A stretch of 64,000 nt of DNA, from NCBI RefSeq assembly GCF_004912145.1, contig NZ_STGT01000002.1, positions 620,001 through 684,000 of the forward strand, written 5' to 3'. This document shows positions 17,878-27,834 of the stretch, in pieces. This DNA is from Peteryoungia rhizophila (GTDB lineage: Bacteria > Pseudomonadota > Alphaproteobacteria > Rhizobiales > Rhizobiaceae). A program made the position numbers and the translations under genes. Every line of letters begins with the position of its first letter. Positions within the stretch are counted from its first letter, which is position 1. The notes under the pieces were generated by a model, which saw only the letters and a list, made by a program, of their open reading frames with translations, had not been told where the DNA came from and did no database searches.

Positions 17878-19590
17878 ATGTCCTTCAAGATGTCCCGCGC
17901 CGCCTATGCTTCGATGTTCGGTCCGACCACGGGCGACAAGGTGCGTCTTGCCGATACGGAACTGTTCATCGAGGTGGAGAAGGATTTCACCACCTATGGC
18001 GAAGAGGTGAAGTTCGGCGGCGGCAAGGTCATTCGCGATGGCATGGGCCAGAGCCAGGTGACGCGGGCGAACGGCGCAGTCGATACCGTGATCACCAATG
18101 CGCTGATCCTCGACCACTGGGGCATCGTGAAGGCCGATATCGGCCTCAAGGACGGCCGTATCGTCGCGATCGGCAAGGCCGGCAATCCGGATACCCAGCC
18201 GGGTGTCAACATCATCGTGGGCCCTGGCACGGAAGCGATCGCGGGCGAGGGCAAGATCGTGACGGCCGGTGGTATGGACGCGCATATCCACTTCATCTGC
18301 CCGCAGCAGATCGAGGAGGCGCTGATGTCCGGCCTCACCTGCATGCTCGGCGGCGGCACGGGTCCCGCTCATGGCACGCTCGCCACCACTTGCACGCCCG
18401 GCCCCTGGCATCTCGCACGGATGATCGAGGCGGCCGATGCTTTCCCGATGAACCTCGCCTTTGCCGGCAAGGGCAATGCCTCGCTGCCCGGTGCGCTCGA
18501 GGAAATGGTGCTGGGTGGTGCGACCTCGCTCAAGCTGCATGAGGACTGGGGCACGACACCCGCTGCCATCGACTGCTGCCTTTCGGTTGCCGACCAATAC
18601 GATGTGCAGGTGATGATCCACACGGACACGCTGAACGAGAGCGGCTTCGTCGAGGACACCGTCAATGCCATCCGTGGCCGCACCATTCATGCCTTCCACA
18701 CGGAAGGGGCGGGCGGTGGCCATGCGCCTGATATCATCAAGATCTGCGGCCAGATGAACGTCATCCCGTCGTCGACCAATCCGACGCGACCTTACACGGT
18801 CAACACGATCGCCGAGCATCTTGACATGCTGATGGTCTGCCATCACCTGTCGTCGTCGATCCCGGAAGACATCGCCTTTGCCGAAAGCCGCATCCGCAAG
18901 GAAACCATCGCGGCCGAGGACATCCTGCACGATATAGGCGCCTTCTCGATCATTTCGTCGGACAGCCAGGCGATGGGCCGCGTCGGCGAAGTGATCATCC
19001 GCACCTGGCAGACGGCCGACAAGATGAAGCGCCAGCGCGGCGCCCTGCCGTCGGAGACCGGCGATAACGACAACATGCGCGCCAGGCGCTACATCGCAAA
19101 ATACACGATCAACCCGGCGATCGCCCATGGTGTGAGCCATGAAATCGGATCGGTCGAAGTGGGCAAGCGCGCCGATCTCGTGATCTGGAATCCGGCTTTC
19201 TTCGGCGTGAAGCCGGACATGATCCTGATGGGGGGCATGATTGCGGCCGCTCCGATGGGCGATCCGAACGCCTCGATCCCCACACCGCAGCCTGTGCATT
19301 ACCGCCCGATGTTCGGTGCCTATGGCAAGGCGCGCACCAATTCGTCCGTGACTTTCGTCAGCCAGGCGGCCATCGATGCCGGCCTCGGCAATCGCCTCGG
19401 CGTCGCCAAGCAGCTCGTGGCGGTCAAGAACACGCGCGGCGGCATTTCCAAGAAATCGATGATCCACAACGACTTGACGCCGCATATCGAGGTCGATCCG
19501 GAAACCTACGAAGTGCGCGCCGATGGCGAGTTGCTGACCTGCGAACCGGCGACCAAGCTGCCGATGGCGCAGCGCTATTTCCTGTTCTGA
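17878..19590 (+). CDS. ureC: Urease alpha (catalytic) subunit
   Basis: The 570-residue catalytic subunit hydrolysing urea to ammonia and carbamate. Nickel ligands are visible: H136 and H138 in GGMDAHIHF, the carbamylated K219 in SLKLHEDWG, the downstream His residues in [14 protein letters not shown], and the Asp in SSDSQAMG. The mobile-flap Cys and catalytic His lie in MVCHHL. Length and motifs are complete, so an active enzyme is expected once UreDEFG supply nickel. Confidence 0.98.
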   Translation: MSFKMSRAAYASMFGPTTGDKVRLADTELFIEVEKDFTTYGEEVKFGGGKVIRDGMGQSQVTRANGAVDTVITNALILDHWGIVKADIGLKDGRIVAIGKAGNPDTQPGVNIIVGPGTEAIAGEGKIVTAGGMDAHIHFICPQQIEEALMSGLTCMLGGGTGPAHGTLATTCTPGPWHLARMIEAADAFPMNLAFAGKGNASLPGALEEMVLGGATSLKLHEDWGTTPAAIDCCLSVADQYDVQVMIHTDTLNESGFVEDTVNAIRGRTIHAFHTEGAGGGHAPDIIKICGQMNVIPSSTNPTRPYTVNTIAEHLDMLMVCHHLSSSIPEDIAFAESRIRKETIAAEDILHDIGAFSIISSDSQAMGRVGEVIIRTWQTADKMKRQRGALPSETGDNDNMRARRYIAKYTINPAIAHGVSHEIGSVEVGKRADLVIWNPAFFGVKPDMILMGGMIAAAPMGDPNASIPTPQPVHYRPMFGAYGKARTNSSVTFVSQAAIDAGLGNRLGVAKQLVAVKNTRGGISKKSMIHNDLTPHIEVDPETYEVRADGELLTCEPATKLPMAQRYFLF

Positions 19591-19687
19591 CGGGAGGCAT
19601 TGCACCTCCGATGCGCGCTTGATCTCTTCATGGTTGCGGGCATCGTTTGCTGATGTATCATCGACGGTGGGGTGATGGAGAGATGGC

Positions 19688-19930
19688 ATGGCCGATGATG
19701 TGAACAATCTTGTTCTTGAGCATCTGCGTGCGATCCGCGCAGACCTCCGTGATGTTCGCGATACCATGCTCGAGCAGGGCAATCGTTTGACACGTATGGA
19801 GATTGGTCTGGCCGGTCTGCGCCGGGATCAGGGCACGGACGCTGGCGGTGTGGCCGAACTCGGCTTGCGCCTGGACCGGATGGCCGACACGGTACGCCGG
19901 ATAGAGAACAGGCTCGACCTCGTGGATTGA
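19688..19930 (+). CDS. Small coiled-coil hypothetical protein
   Basis: An 80-residue, charged, helical protein (MADDVNNLVLEHLRAIRADL at the start, then repeats of leucine and arginine heptads ending in RRIENRLDLVD). Similar small proteins are common in rhizobia, but I do not recognise a named family. It has no signal peptide. It follows ureC after a 97-bp gap and its stop lies next to the start of the DUF2459 gene. Likely real because of its clean start (GGAGAGATGGC upstream) and ordinary codon use. Confidence 0.6.
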   Translation: MADDVNNLVLEHLRAIRADLRDVRDTMLEQGNRLTRMEIGLAGLRRDQGTDAGGVAELGLRLDRMADTVRRIENRLDLVD

Positions 19931-19941
19931 ACCGGATCCAG

Positions 19942-20616
19942 ATGAAGCTTTTTATGAAGGGGCTGGTCTATACCCTAGGTGTGGTGGCTATCCTGACCAT
20001 GCTCGGCACGGTCGTTCCTCGGCCCCTGACGACGCCTGCTGCGGCCTCGGCCGGTGCCGGCAGTGAGATCCTGCTTCTGGCCAATCCGATCCATACGGAC
20101 ATCGCGCTGCCGGTGGATGACGAGGTGCGCGCCGCTTTCGCCGATCTCATCCCGGCCGGGTTGCCGCTCGATATGCCCGGTGTCGAGTATCTCGTCATCG
20201 GCTGGGGCGGGCGGTCCTTTTACATCGAGACGCCGACCTGGGGCGACATCCGGCCGATGCCGGTCTTGAGAGCGCTGACGATCGATCGCTCGGTGCTGCA
20301 TGTCTCGGTCGCAGGACCGATCGACCGATCCCATCCGGCGATCCGTTCTCTTGATATCACGCAGGAGGGGCGTAGCCGCTTGATCGCGGCGATGCGGGCG
20401 AGTTTCGTGCGGGAAGGTGCTATGCCCGTCGTCGTTCCCGGGGCGGCCTATGGCACGGACGATGCGTTCTTCGAGGCCGAAGGTGCCTTCAATGCCTTCC
20501 TCGGTTGCAACACCTGGACGGCGGCCATGCTGCGCGCTGGCGGGATTCGAACCGGCTGGTGGACGCCGCTGCCGCAATTGCTCGATCTCTCCATCGACCT
20601 GCATCAGGGGGCTTGA
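19942..20616 (+). CDS. DUF2459 (TIGR02117) family protein
   Basis: A protein of about 224 residues, with a membrane-anchor or signal segment at the N-terminus and the family motif NPIHTDIALP. These are followed by VIGWGGRSFYIETPTWGD and CNTWTAAMLRAGG, the latter with a conserved Cys. A TTG at 19927 overlapping the previous stop is an alternative start; the ATG at 19942 is preferred. The family is found scattered in Proteobacteria without a proven activity; the Cys-His pattern hints at a papain-like fold, which is my inference. Confidence 0.78.
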   Translation: MKLFMKGLVYTLGVVAILTMLGTVVPRPLTTPAAASAGAGSEILLLANPIHTDIALPVDDEVRAAFADLIPAGLPLDMPGVEYLVIGWGGRSFYIETPTWGDIRPMPVLRALTIDRSVLHVSVAGPIDRSHPAIRSLDITQEGRSRLIAAMRASFVREGAMPVVVPGAAYGTDDAFFEAEGAFNAFLGCNTWTAAMLRAGGIRTGWWTPLPQLLDLSIDLHQGA

Positions 20617-20791
20617 TCCGCTCGCGGGGCGGGAGGTGGGCAGCCTGCGAATTCTCCCGATTGTCGCGTATTCGGCCATTTTAGGTCGGGTCGCATTCAT
20701 ATGCCCGATCTCTTGCATTTGAATGATTGCATTAGCAATTGAGGAAGTGTCCGGGCCTAATCCAGTGCGTATGTTCATGAGGGAGCATGCA

Positions 20792-21643
20792 GTGATTCTC
20801 GTCCGCAACTGGCTATGGCAAAGCATTGATCCCGGGAGCTTCGAGGCTCCGGGCGCGATCTCGAGCTTCGCCCTTGCGGTCAGCTTCCGGTCTGTGATCG
20901 TCACCAGTCTTGCGGCCTTTGCTTCGCTTCCGCTGCTTTACGGATTGCACATTCTCGCCCTGCCGCTGGCACAGATGGCAAAGCTGATCGTCGCCTTTTC
21001 CTGGCTGTTTGCCGGCACACTCTCCGGCACGCTCGCCTATGTCGCGGGAAACGTCATCCGTGATCTGGACTGCTCTCGCGCAGAATTCCAGCGTCTCAGC
21101 CAGACGGACAGCCTGACCGGGCTTGCCAATCGGCGCGCCTTCAACGACACCCTCGCAACGGTCCATGGTGAGGCATCGCTCGCGATCATCGATATCGATC
21201 GGTTCAAGCGCATCAATGATCGGTTCGGCCATCAGGCGGGGGACGAGGTCATCCGGACGATTGCGGTGGTCCTTGGCCGGGTGTTCGGCAATACGCTCCT
21301 CGTGTCGCGGCTGGGTGGCGAGGAGTTCGGTGTCATCCTGAAGGGCGGCACGGTCGAGCAGAGGCTCGCCATGCTCGAACAGGCCCGCCAGGCCGTGGCG
21401 TCCGATGTCAATGTATTCGACGACAATAAACTGGCAGTGACGGTCTCCATCGGCGTCGCGGAATTCATGCCCGGGCGGCGCGTGGAGGGCGTCTATGCAG
21501 CCGCTGACCGGGCTCTTTATCTCGCCAAGGATTGTGGGCGTGACAGGCTGGTCCACGAGCGGAACCTGCCCTTCGTCGAGGCTCCGGCCCATGAGGCGGG
21601 GGGCCTCGTGCGCAATTCCCGTGTGTCGATGCCGCGAGGCTGA
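20792..21643 (+). CDS. Membrane-bound GGDEF diguanylate cyclase
   Basis: About 283 residues: two or three membrane helices (roughly residues 20-90) followed by a complete GGDEF domain, with [27 protein letters not shown] and an active-site GGEEF motif. It should make cyclic di-GMP. The GTG at 20792 has GAGGGAG six bases upstream; an in-frame ATG at 20723 lacks a ribosome site and sits next to the inverted repeat ATTGC-ATTA-GCAAT (20726-20739), which would then be promoter DNA. It lies inside the urease gene set, between the DUF2459 gene and ureE. Confidence 0.85.
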   Translation: MILVRNWLWQSIDPGSFEAPGAISSFALAVSFRSVIVTSLAAFASLPLLYGLHILALPLAQMAKLIVAFSWLFAGTLSGTLAYVAGNVIRDLDCSRAEFQRLSQTDSLTGLANRRAFNDTLATVHGEASLAIIDIDRFKRINDRFGHQAGDEVIRTIAVVLGRVFGNTLLVSRLGGEEFGVILKGGTVEQRLAMLEQARQAVASDVNVFDDNKLAVTVSIGVAEFMPGRRVEGVYAAADRALYLAKDCGRDRLVHERNLPFVEAPAHEAGGLVRNSRVSMPRG

Positions 21644-21708
21644 AGAACGATCTTGCCGCTTGCCTCATTCCTGTGCATGGTTCAAAAAACAGCCATCTCG
21701 GAGTATTC

Positions 21709-22185
21709 ATGCAGCGCGCGACGTCTTTCAAACCTGCTGGCTTCATCACGGATGCGCCGGAGGGGATTGTCGTTCTTCCCCATGACGGGCGTCATCTGAG
21801 GCGCAAACTGCTGCATCTCGACAATGGCGATATGGTCATGCTGGACCTCAAGGAAGCGGTGCTTTTCCATCATGGCGACAGGCTGATGCTCGATGATGGC
21901 ACCACGATCGAGATCCAGGCGTCCGAGGAGCGGCTCTTCGAGATCCGTGCGCGCGATGCGCTCCACCTCGTCGAACTCGCCTGGCATCTGGGCAACCGGC
22001 ATCTCGCCGCCCAGATCGAGACCGACCGGATCCTGATCCAGCGCGATCACGTCATCCGCGACATGCTCGCCGGGCTGGGTGCCACCGTGAGCGAAGTTAT
22101 CGAGCCGTTCCAGCCGGTGCGTGGCGCCTATCATACGCATGGCGGGCACGGAGGCCATCACGAGACCGGCCATGGCCATGGCTGA
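21709..22185 (+). CDS. ureE: Urease nickel metallochaperone UreE
   Basis: A 158-residue nickel carrier. The N-terminal domain contains [16 protein letters not shown], and the metal domain contains [15 protein letters not shown] with the conserved His pair. The tail is His-rich ([17 protein letters not shown]), a classic nickel store. The start at 21709 has GGAG upstream; an upstream in-frame ATG at 21673 adds 12 non-conserved residues. The 3' end overlaps ureF. Confidence 0.93.
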   Translation: MQRATSFKPAGFITDAPEGIVVLPHDGRHLRRKLLHLDNGDMVMLDLKEAVLFHHGDRLMLDDGTTIEIQASEERLFEIRARDALHLVELAWHLGNRHLAAQIETDRILIQRDHVIRDMLAGLGATVSEVIEPFQPVRGAYHTHGGHGGHHETGHGHG

Positions 22186-22864
22186 GACGCGTGCCGAGGA
22201 TCGGTCTGGACGTCAGGGGCTGCTGCGGCTGATGGCCTGGCTCTCGCCTGCCTTTCCTGTCGGCGGCTTTTCCTATTCGGCTGGCATGGAAAGCGCCGTG
22301 GTCGAAGGGCATGTCGGCGATGGTGACGGGGTCGAGGCCTGGCTCGGTGTCTTGCTTGCCCATGGCGGCCTGCGCAACGATGCGATCCTGCTGGCCGAGG
22401 CGCATCGTGTTCAAGGCGAGGGGCAATCACTGGAAGAGATCATCTCGCTCGCCACGGCGCTGGCCAGCTCGGCCGAGCGCCATGCAGAAACCACCCGGCT
22501 CGGCGAGGCCTTCGTCAAGGCCGCAGCCGCCTGGCCGCATCCGGTGATCGATGTTCTCGTGGGGCCTGTTCCTTACGGTGTCGCAGTCGGTGCCGTGGCG
22601 GCTGCGCATGGCGTTGACAGGGTCGATGCGATCGCGGCCTTTCTTCATGCGCAGATCTCGCAATATGTCTCGGTCGCGATCCGTCTGGGCGTGATCGGCC
22701 AGACCCGAGGTGTCTCGATCCTTGCAGCATCGGAGGCACCGATCCTCGATGCGGCTTCGTCCTATGCGCGGCTCGATCTCGACGATCTCGGTTCGGCGAC
22801 GATCATTGCGGACACCCTCAGCATGCGCCACGAGATCCAGTATTCCCGACTTTTCCAATCCTAA
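22172..22864 (+). CDS. ureF: Urease accessory protein UreF
   Basis: About 230 residues, all-helical, acting with UreD and UreG in urease activation. Signatures are [32 protein letters not shown] and the C-terminal [15 protein letters not shown]. Two ATGs (22172 and 22178) within the ureE tail are possible starts. The overlap of 8-14 nt with ureE suggests coupled translation. Confidence 0.93.
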   Translation: MAMAETRAEDRSGRQGLLRLMAWLSPAFPVGGFSYSAGMESAVVEGHVGDGDGVEAWLGVLLAHGGLRNDAILLAEAHRVQGEGQSLEEIISLATALASSAERHAETTRLGEAFVKAAAAWPHPVIDVLVGPVPYGVAVGAVAAAHGVDRVDAIAAFLHAQISQYVSVAIRLGVIGQTRGVSILAASEAPILDAASSYARLDLDDLGSATIIADTLSMRHEIQYSRLFQS

Positions 22865-22888
22865 GCCCAGCGCTCACACAGGACAAAC

Positions 22889-23503
<615 letters not shown>

Positions 23504-23535
23504 GCCGAAGTTCGCCGTTCGCGAAGTTGCCGAAC

Positions 23536-24258
23536 TCAGATCTGCCGGAGGGCGTTGACGTCGCTGATCTGGATCGTGCGTCCCCGTACCGTCACACCGG
23601 CACGGCGCAGGCTCGAGAAGGCTCGTGACAATGCCTCGGGCGCCAATCCGAGCTTGCCGGCGAGCAGGCTCTTCTGGAAGGGCAGGCGGATGGAGGCCGG
23701 GCCACCGTCGGTCGCGCAATGGGTCAGCAGATAATGCGCGACCCGCTGGGGCGCCGTCTGCAGCCGATCATTGGCGATACAGTCCATCGTCGTGCGCAGA
23801 TGGTCCGACAGGCAGCGGATGATCGCCTTGGCGATGTCCTTTTCCTGTTCGGCGAGCGCGCGGACTCGCTGGAGGTCGAAACGGGCGAGTGTCGTGTTCT
23901 CCGCAGCCTGAGCGTTGTAGAGATACTTGTCGCCCATGGGGAGCAGGCATTCGGCGAAGGTGTCGCCGGGACCGCAGATGCGGATATCGGCCTCGCGGCC
24001 ATCCTTGTTGAGGCGATAGAGACGGACATAGCCGCTGAGGACACTGTAGAAACAGTCTGAGGGCTCGCCCTCGCGGAAGAGCACGTCTCGCGCCTCGTAG
24101 GTGGAGATATTGGCGATCTCCATCATAGAGGCCATCGCTGTCGGGCCGAGTTGAGACAAGAACGACGTTCGCAGAAGCGTGTTCTTGTCGCGCGTGTTCA
24201 GTCTCAGGATCTTGTTCACGGTCGTCACGGCTCCCCATCCATAATGGTATCCTGGCAT
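23536..24258 (-). CDS. Crp/Fnr family transcription regulator
   Basis: A 240-residue regulator with an N-terminal cyclic-nucleotide-like beta-roll (about residues 40-145), a dimerisation helix and a C-terminal winged helix. The recognition helix reads APEALSRAFSSL, where the E-xx-SR spacing matches FNR and FixK proteins that read TTGAT half-sites. There are no N-terminal cysteines for an iron-sulphur cluster, so oxygen would have to be sensed otherwise or indirectly. The start is uncertain: the ATG at 24258 has no ribosome site, while GTG codons at about residues 11 and 14 have GGGGAG nearby. Confidence 0.88.
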   Translation of the reverse strand: MPGYHYGWGAVTTVNKILRLNTRDKNTLLRTSFLSQLGPTAMASMMEIANISTYEARDVLFREGEPSDCFYSVLSGYVRLYRLNKDGREADIRICGPGDTFAECLLPMGDKYLYNAQAAENTTLARFDLQRVRALAEQEKDIAKAIIRCLSDHLRTTMDCIANDRLQTAPQRVAHYLLTHCATDGGPASIRLPFQKSLLAGKLGLAPEALSRAFSSLRRAGVTVRGRTIQISDVNALRQI

Positions 24259-24378
24259 GCACCGCTGCGGTCGTCGCGCGGGCCTTGCGGCCTCGTCGGA
24301 TGTGCGCGTCTCCTGCAGGTCCGGGTGATTGCGCCCTTTCCAGTGAGGTCACATTATCGCGAGGCGGGGAAGTTCGGA

Positions 24379-24392
24379 TTGATTTCGATCAA
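24379..24392. promoter_or_regulatory. Perfect FNR/FixK-type box (TTGAT-N4-ATCAA)
   Basis: TTGATTTCGATCAA is a perfect palindromic match to the FNR/FixK consensus. It lies 121 bp upstream of the annotated start of the Crp/Fnr gene and 87 bp outside the end of the RND pump gene. The recognition helix of the adjacent regulator has the residues expected to bind this site, so autoregulation or control by FixK is plausible. Confidence 0.65.
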
Positions 24393-24445
24393 TCGATCCA
24401 CTGGTAGATCAGAAATACCTAAAGTGAGGTTGCGACTGCCTCGAA

Positions 24446-24475
24446 CGAAAGAGGCCGGGCGCTGGGCCCGGCCTC
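24446..24475 (-). terminator. Rho-independent terminator of the RND pump operon
   Basis: A 10-bp perfect GC-rich stem (GAGGCCGGGC at 24451-24460 with GCCCGGCCTC at 24466-24475, 5-nt loop) is followed on the minus strand by TTTCGTT. It lies about 20 bases after the stop of the transporter gene at 24497. Confidence 0.75.
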
Positions 24476-24496
24476 TTGCGTTCGATCTGCGTTTTT

Positions 24497-27400
24497 TCAC
24501 TCCGCCGCGAGGGGCGGCAAGTTTATCACGTTGCCATTGCCATCTGCCTTGCGGTTCACCGGCTGGCTGCGCTCAACGGCTGCGACCCGTCTTTCCACCG
24601 CTTCCAGTGCGGCCACGTTCTTGCGGGCGAGGAAGGACAGGACTTCCGGCGTCAGCGGCTCTTCCTCTTCTTCCTTCTTGCCGACGAAGCGGCTGAAGGC
24701 CCAGCCGAGCAGGCGGGATACGTCGTCGAGAATGAGGAAGAAGGCCGGAACGACCACCAGGCTGAGCACTGTCGAGACGATGATGCCGCCGATGACGGCA
24801 ATCGCCATCGGTGCGCGGAACGAGCCGCCTTCGCCGACGCCCAGCGCCGAAGGCAACATGCCCGCCGACATCGCGATCGAGGTCATGATGATCGGACGGG
24901 CGCGCTTGCGGCCGGCCTCCACCATGGCTTCGAGGCGGTGCATGCCCTGGCGGCGCATTTCGATCGCGAAATCGACCAGCAGGATGGCGTTCTTCGTCAC
25001 AATGCCCATCAGCATCAGGATGCCGATCAGGACCGGCATGGACAGCGCGTTGTTCGTGATGATCAGCGCGACGGCCACGCCGCCGATGGCAAGCGGTAGC
25101 GAGAACAGGATGGTGAAGGGCTGGATCACGTCCTTGAAGAGCAGGATCAGCACCGTCAGCACCAGAAGCAGGCCGAGGATCATGGCGTTGAGGAAGCTCT
25201 GCTGCATCTCGGCCTGGATCTTGGCGTCACCGCTTTCGGCAAGGCGCACGCTTTCCGGGATTTCGGCCGTCGCCACCGTGTCACGGAAGGCCGCGGTCGC
25301 GGTGTCGAGCGCCACGCCCTGGGGCAGGCCGGCACCGATCGAAACGACCCGGTTTCGGTCGTTGCGCTTGATGGAGGAGACGCCCTCGGCATAGTCGATA
25401 TCCGCGACGCTTGCGAGCGGCACGGTGGCACCGCTCGAGGTGCGGATCTTCAGGTTGCGGATGGCAGCCAGATCGGTGCGGAAGTCGAGCGAGGCCTGGA
25501 CCCGGATCGGGATCTGCCGGTTGTCCAGCGAGATCTTCGGCAGGGCCGCGTCGACGTCGCCGATGGTCGCGACACGAACCGTCTGGGCGATCTGCTGGGC
25601 GGTGATGCCGAGGCGGGCTGCCTCGTCGGCACGCGGGCGGATCTGCAGTTCCGGACGGGGCAGGGCGCCATCGGCGCTGACATTGGCGAGTTCCGGCACC
25701 TGGCGAAGCTTGGCTTCGAGAATGCCGACGGCCTGGTTCAACTCCTCTTCGTTCTTGGAGAGGAAATTGAAGGTGATGTCGCGTTCGCCGCGGTCATTCA
25801 GCTTGGTGACGCGGATATCCGCGATCGAGCCGAGTTTGGCGAAGACGTCTTCCTCGATATCCCACTGCGGGCGGACACGTCCGTTTTCGGGCAGCTTCGG
25901 GAGGTATTGGCCAATCAACGGCAGTCCGCCGAGACCGCCGTTCACGAGCGTCTTGCTGAGCGAGTGCTCGATGCGGTCGAGGTTCATCGTCACGCTGGCA
26001 CGGCGCAGCTCCATATCACCGCGCGGCGAGGAGCCGCCGAGAATGAAGATGCTCGCCACATCGGGCACGTCCTTGATGGCCGCGTAGATTTCGTCCGTCT
26101 TGCGCTCGGTTTCGTCGAGCGTCGCATTCGGCGGCAGTTCGACCGAGAGCACGATACGGCCTGCGTCTTCCGGCGGGATAAAGCTGCCGGGAACGCCTGC
26201 GAGAAGGATGATGGAGCCGATCAGGAAGGCGATGGCGGCCGCCAGCGTGCCGAGGCGCGAATACCAGCGGCGCGTCGTGAAGCGCACGAGCTTCGTGTAC
26301 ATCTTCAGCGGCAGGCTGTCATTGTCGTGATGGTCGTCCATCGCGTCTTCGGCCCGCATCAGATAGGCGGCCATCATCGGTGTGATGAGGCGCGCCACAA
26401 GTAGCGAGAAGAACACGGAGAAGGCGACCGTCAGGCCGAACTGGATGAAGTACTGGCCCGGAATGCCCGGCATGAAGGAGACGGGCACGAAGACGGCGAT
26501 GATCGTGAAGGTCGTCGCGATGACGGCCAGCCCGATTTCGTCGGCCGCCTCGATCGCTGCCCGATAGGGCGTCTTGCCCATCTTGATGTGGCGGGCGATG
26601 TTTTCCACCTCGACGATCGCGTCGTCGACGAGAATACCGGTTGCAAGCGTGAGCGCCAAGAACGAGACGAGGTTCAGCGAAAAGCCCATCATGTCCATGA
26701 CCCAGAAGGTCGGGATGGCCGAGAGCGGCAGGGCCACGGCGGAGATGAGCGTCGCGCGCCAGTTGCGCAGGAAGAGCAGCACCACGATGACAGCCAAGAT
26801 CGCGCCCTCGACGAGCGTGTGCATGGCCGCTTCATAGTTGCCGTAGGTGAAGTAGACCGAGTCGTCGATCATCTCGATCTGGACGTCGGGGTTCTCCGCA
26901 CGCACCTGGACGAGGCTCTCGGCGACCGTTTCGGCCACCGTGACTTCGCTCGCGCCTTTGGCGCGGAAGACGGCGAAGGAGACGACCGGCTTGCCGTCGT
27001 GACGGGCAAAGGACTTCTGTTCCTCATAGGTGTCGAAGACGCGCCCGAGATCGGAGAGCTTGACGAAACGACCGCCGGGAAGGGCGATCGTGGTGTTGGC
27101 AAGGCTCTCGACGTCGCGGTTGTCGCCAAGCGTACGGATCGACTGTTCGGCGCCGGCCACCTGGCCGCGGCCGGAGCCGAGATCGACATTGGTGCCCTGC
27201 AACTGGCTCGAAATGTCGGAGGCCGTCACGCCAAGCGCGTCGAGACGGCTGGGGTCGAGTTCGACACGCACTTCACGATCGGCACCGCCGTAACGATCGA
27301 CGCGGCCGATGCCAGGCTGGCCCTGGAGGGCACGCTTGACGGTGTCATCGACGAACCAGGAGAGTTCGGCGAGGTTCATGTTGGGCGATGAAACCGCGAA

Positions 27401-27820
27401 GCTCTGGATCGCCTGACCCTCGACGTCGATCTTGGTGACGATCGGCTCCTCGACGGAGGCAGGAAGATCGCCGCGGATCTGGTCGATCGCGTCCTTGACG
27501 TCCTGAACTGCCTGTTCGGTCGGCACTTCCATGCGGAACATGACGACGGTCTGGGACTGGCCGTCGGTCACGGTCGAGTTGATTTCGTCGACGCCGGTGA
27601 TCGAGGCAACCGCGTCTTCGACTTCCTTCGTCACCTGGCTTTCGAGTTCAGCCGGGGAGGCGCCGCTCTGGCCGACGGTGATCGCGACCAGAGGCACGTC
27701 GATATTCGGGAAGCGGGTGATCGGCAGCGCATTGAACGACTGGATGCCGACGACCATCAGCAGGAAGAAGCCCAGGATCGGCGCAATCGGATTGCGTATG
27801 GACCATGCAGAGAAGTTCAT
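24497..27820 (-). CDS. RND efflux transporter, AcrB/MdtB-like inner-membrane pump
   Basis: A 1107-residue proton-driven pump of the HAE1/AcrB superfamily. It begins MNFSAWSIRNPIAPILGFFL, and has two large periplasmic loops and twelve expected helices. Proton-relay acidic residues sit in the fourth helix (LATGILVDDAIVEVENI) and the C-terminal half has the matching TKNAILLVDFAIEMRR. It is slightly longer than AcrB because of a charged tail containing KKEEEEE and an 80-residue extension. Transcribed after the adaptor gene with a 14-bp gap. No outer-membrane channel gene is present nearby, so a shared TolC-like protein is presumed. Substrates unknown. Confidence 0.93.
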   Translation of the reverse strand: MNFSAWSIRNPIAPILGFFLLMVVGIQSFNALPITRFPNIDVPLVAITVGQSGASPAELESQVTKEVEDAVASITGVDEINSTVTDGQSQTVVMFRMEVPTEQAVQDVKDAIDQIRGDLPASVEEPIVTKIDVEGQAIQSFAVSSPNMNLAELSWFVDDTVKRALQGQPGIGRVDRYGGADREVRVELDPSRLDALGVTASDISSQLQGTNVDLGSGRGQVAGAEQSIRTLGDNRDVESLANTTIALPGGRFVKLSDLGRVFDTYEEQKSFARHDGKPVVSFAVFRAKGASEVTVAETVAESLVQVRAENPDVQIEMIDDSVYFTYGNYEAAMHTLVEGAILAVIVVLLFLRNWRATLISAVALPLSAIPTFWVMDMMGFSLNLVSFLALTLATGILVDDAIVEVENIARHIKMGKTPYRAAIEAADEIGLAVIATTFTIIAVFVPVSFMPGIPGQYFIQFGLTVAFSVFFSLLVARLITPMMAAYLMRAEDAMDDHHDNDSLPLKMYTKLVRFTTRRWYSRLGTLAAAIAFLIGSIILLAGVPGSFIPPEDAGRIVLSVELPPNATLDETERKTDEIYAAIKDVPDVASIFILGGSSPRGDMELRRASVTMNLDRIEHSLSKTLVNGGLGGLPLIGQYLPKLPENGRVRPQWDIEEDVFAKLGSIADIRVTKLNDRGERDITFNFLSKNEEELNQAVGILEAKLRQVPELANVSADGALPRPELQIRPRADEAARLGITAQQIAQTVRVATIGDVDAALPKISLDNRQIPIRVQASLDFRTDLAAIRNLKIRTSSGATVPLASVADIDYAEGVSSIKRNDRNRVVSIGAGLPQGVALDTATAAFRDTVATAEIPESVRLAESGDAKIQAEMQQSFLNAMILGLLLVLTVLILLFKDVIQPFTILFSLPLAIGGVAVALIITNNALSMPVLIGILMLMGIVTKNAILLVDFAIEMRRQGMHRLEAMVEAGRKRARPIIMTSIAMSAGMLPSALGVGEGGSFRAPMAIAVIGGIIVSTVLSLVVVPAFFLILDDVSRLLGWAFSRFVGKKEEEEEPLTPEVLSFLARKNVAALEAVERRVAAVERSQPVNRKADGNGNVINLPPLAAE

Positions 27821-27834
27821 GGTGTCCTCGCCTC

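Noticed and set aside
17731..19782. 683-residue minus-strand frame opposite ureC
   Set aside because: UreC on the plus strand has all nickel ligands; the reverse frame is composition-driven.
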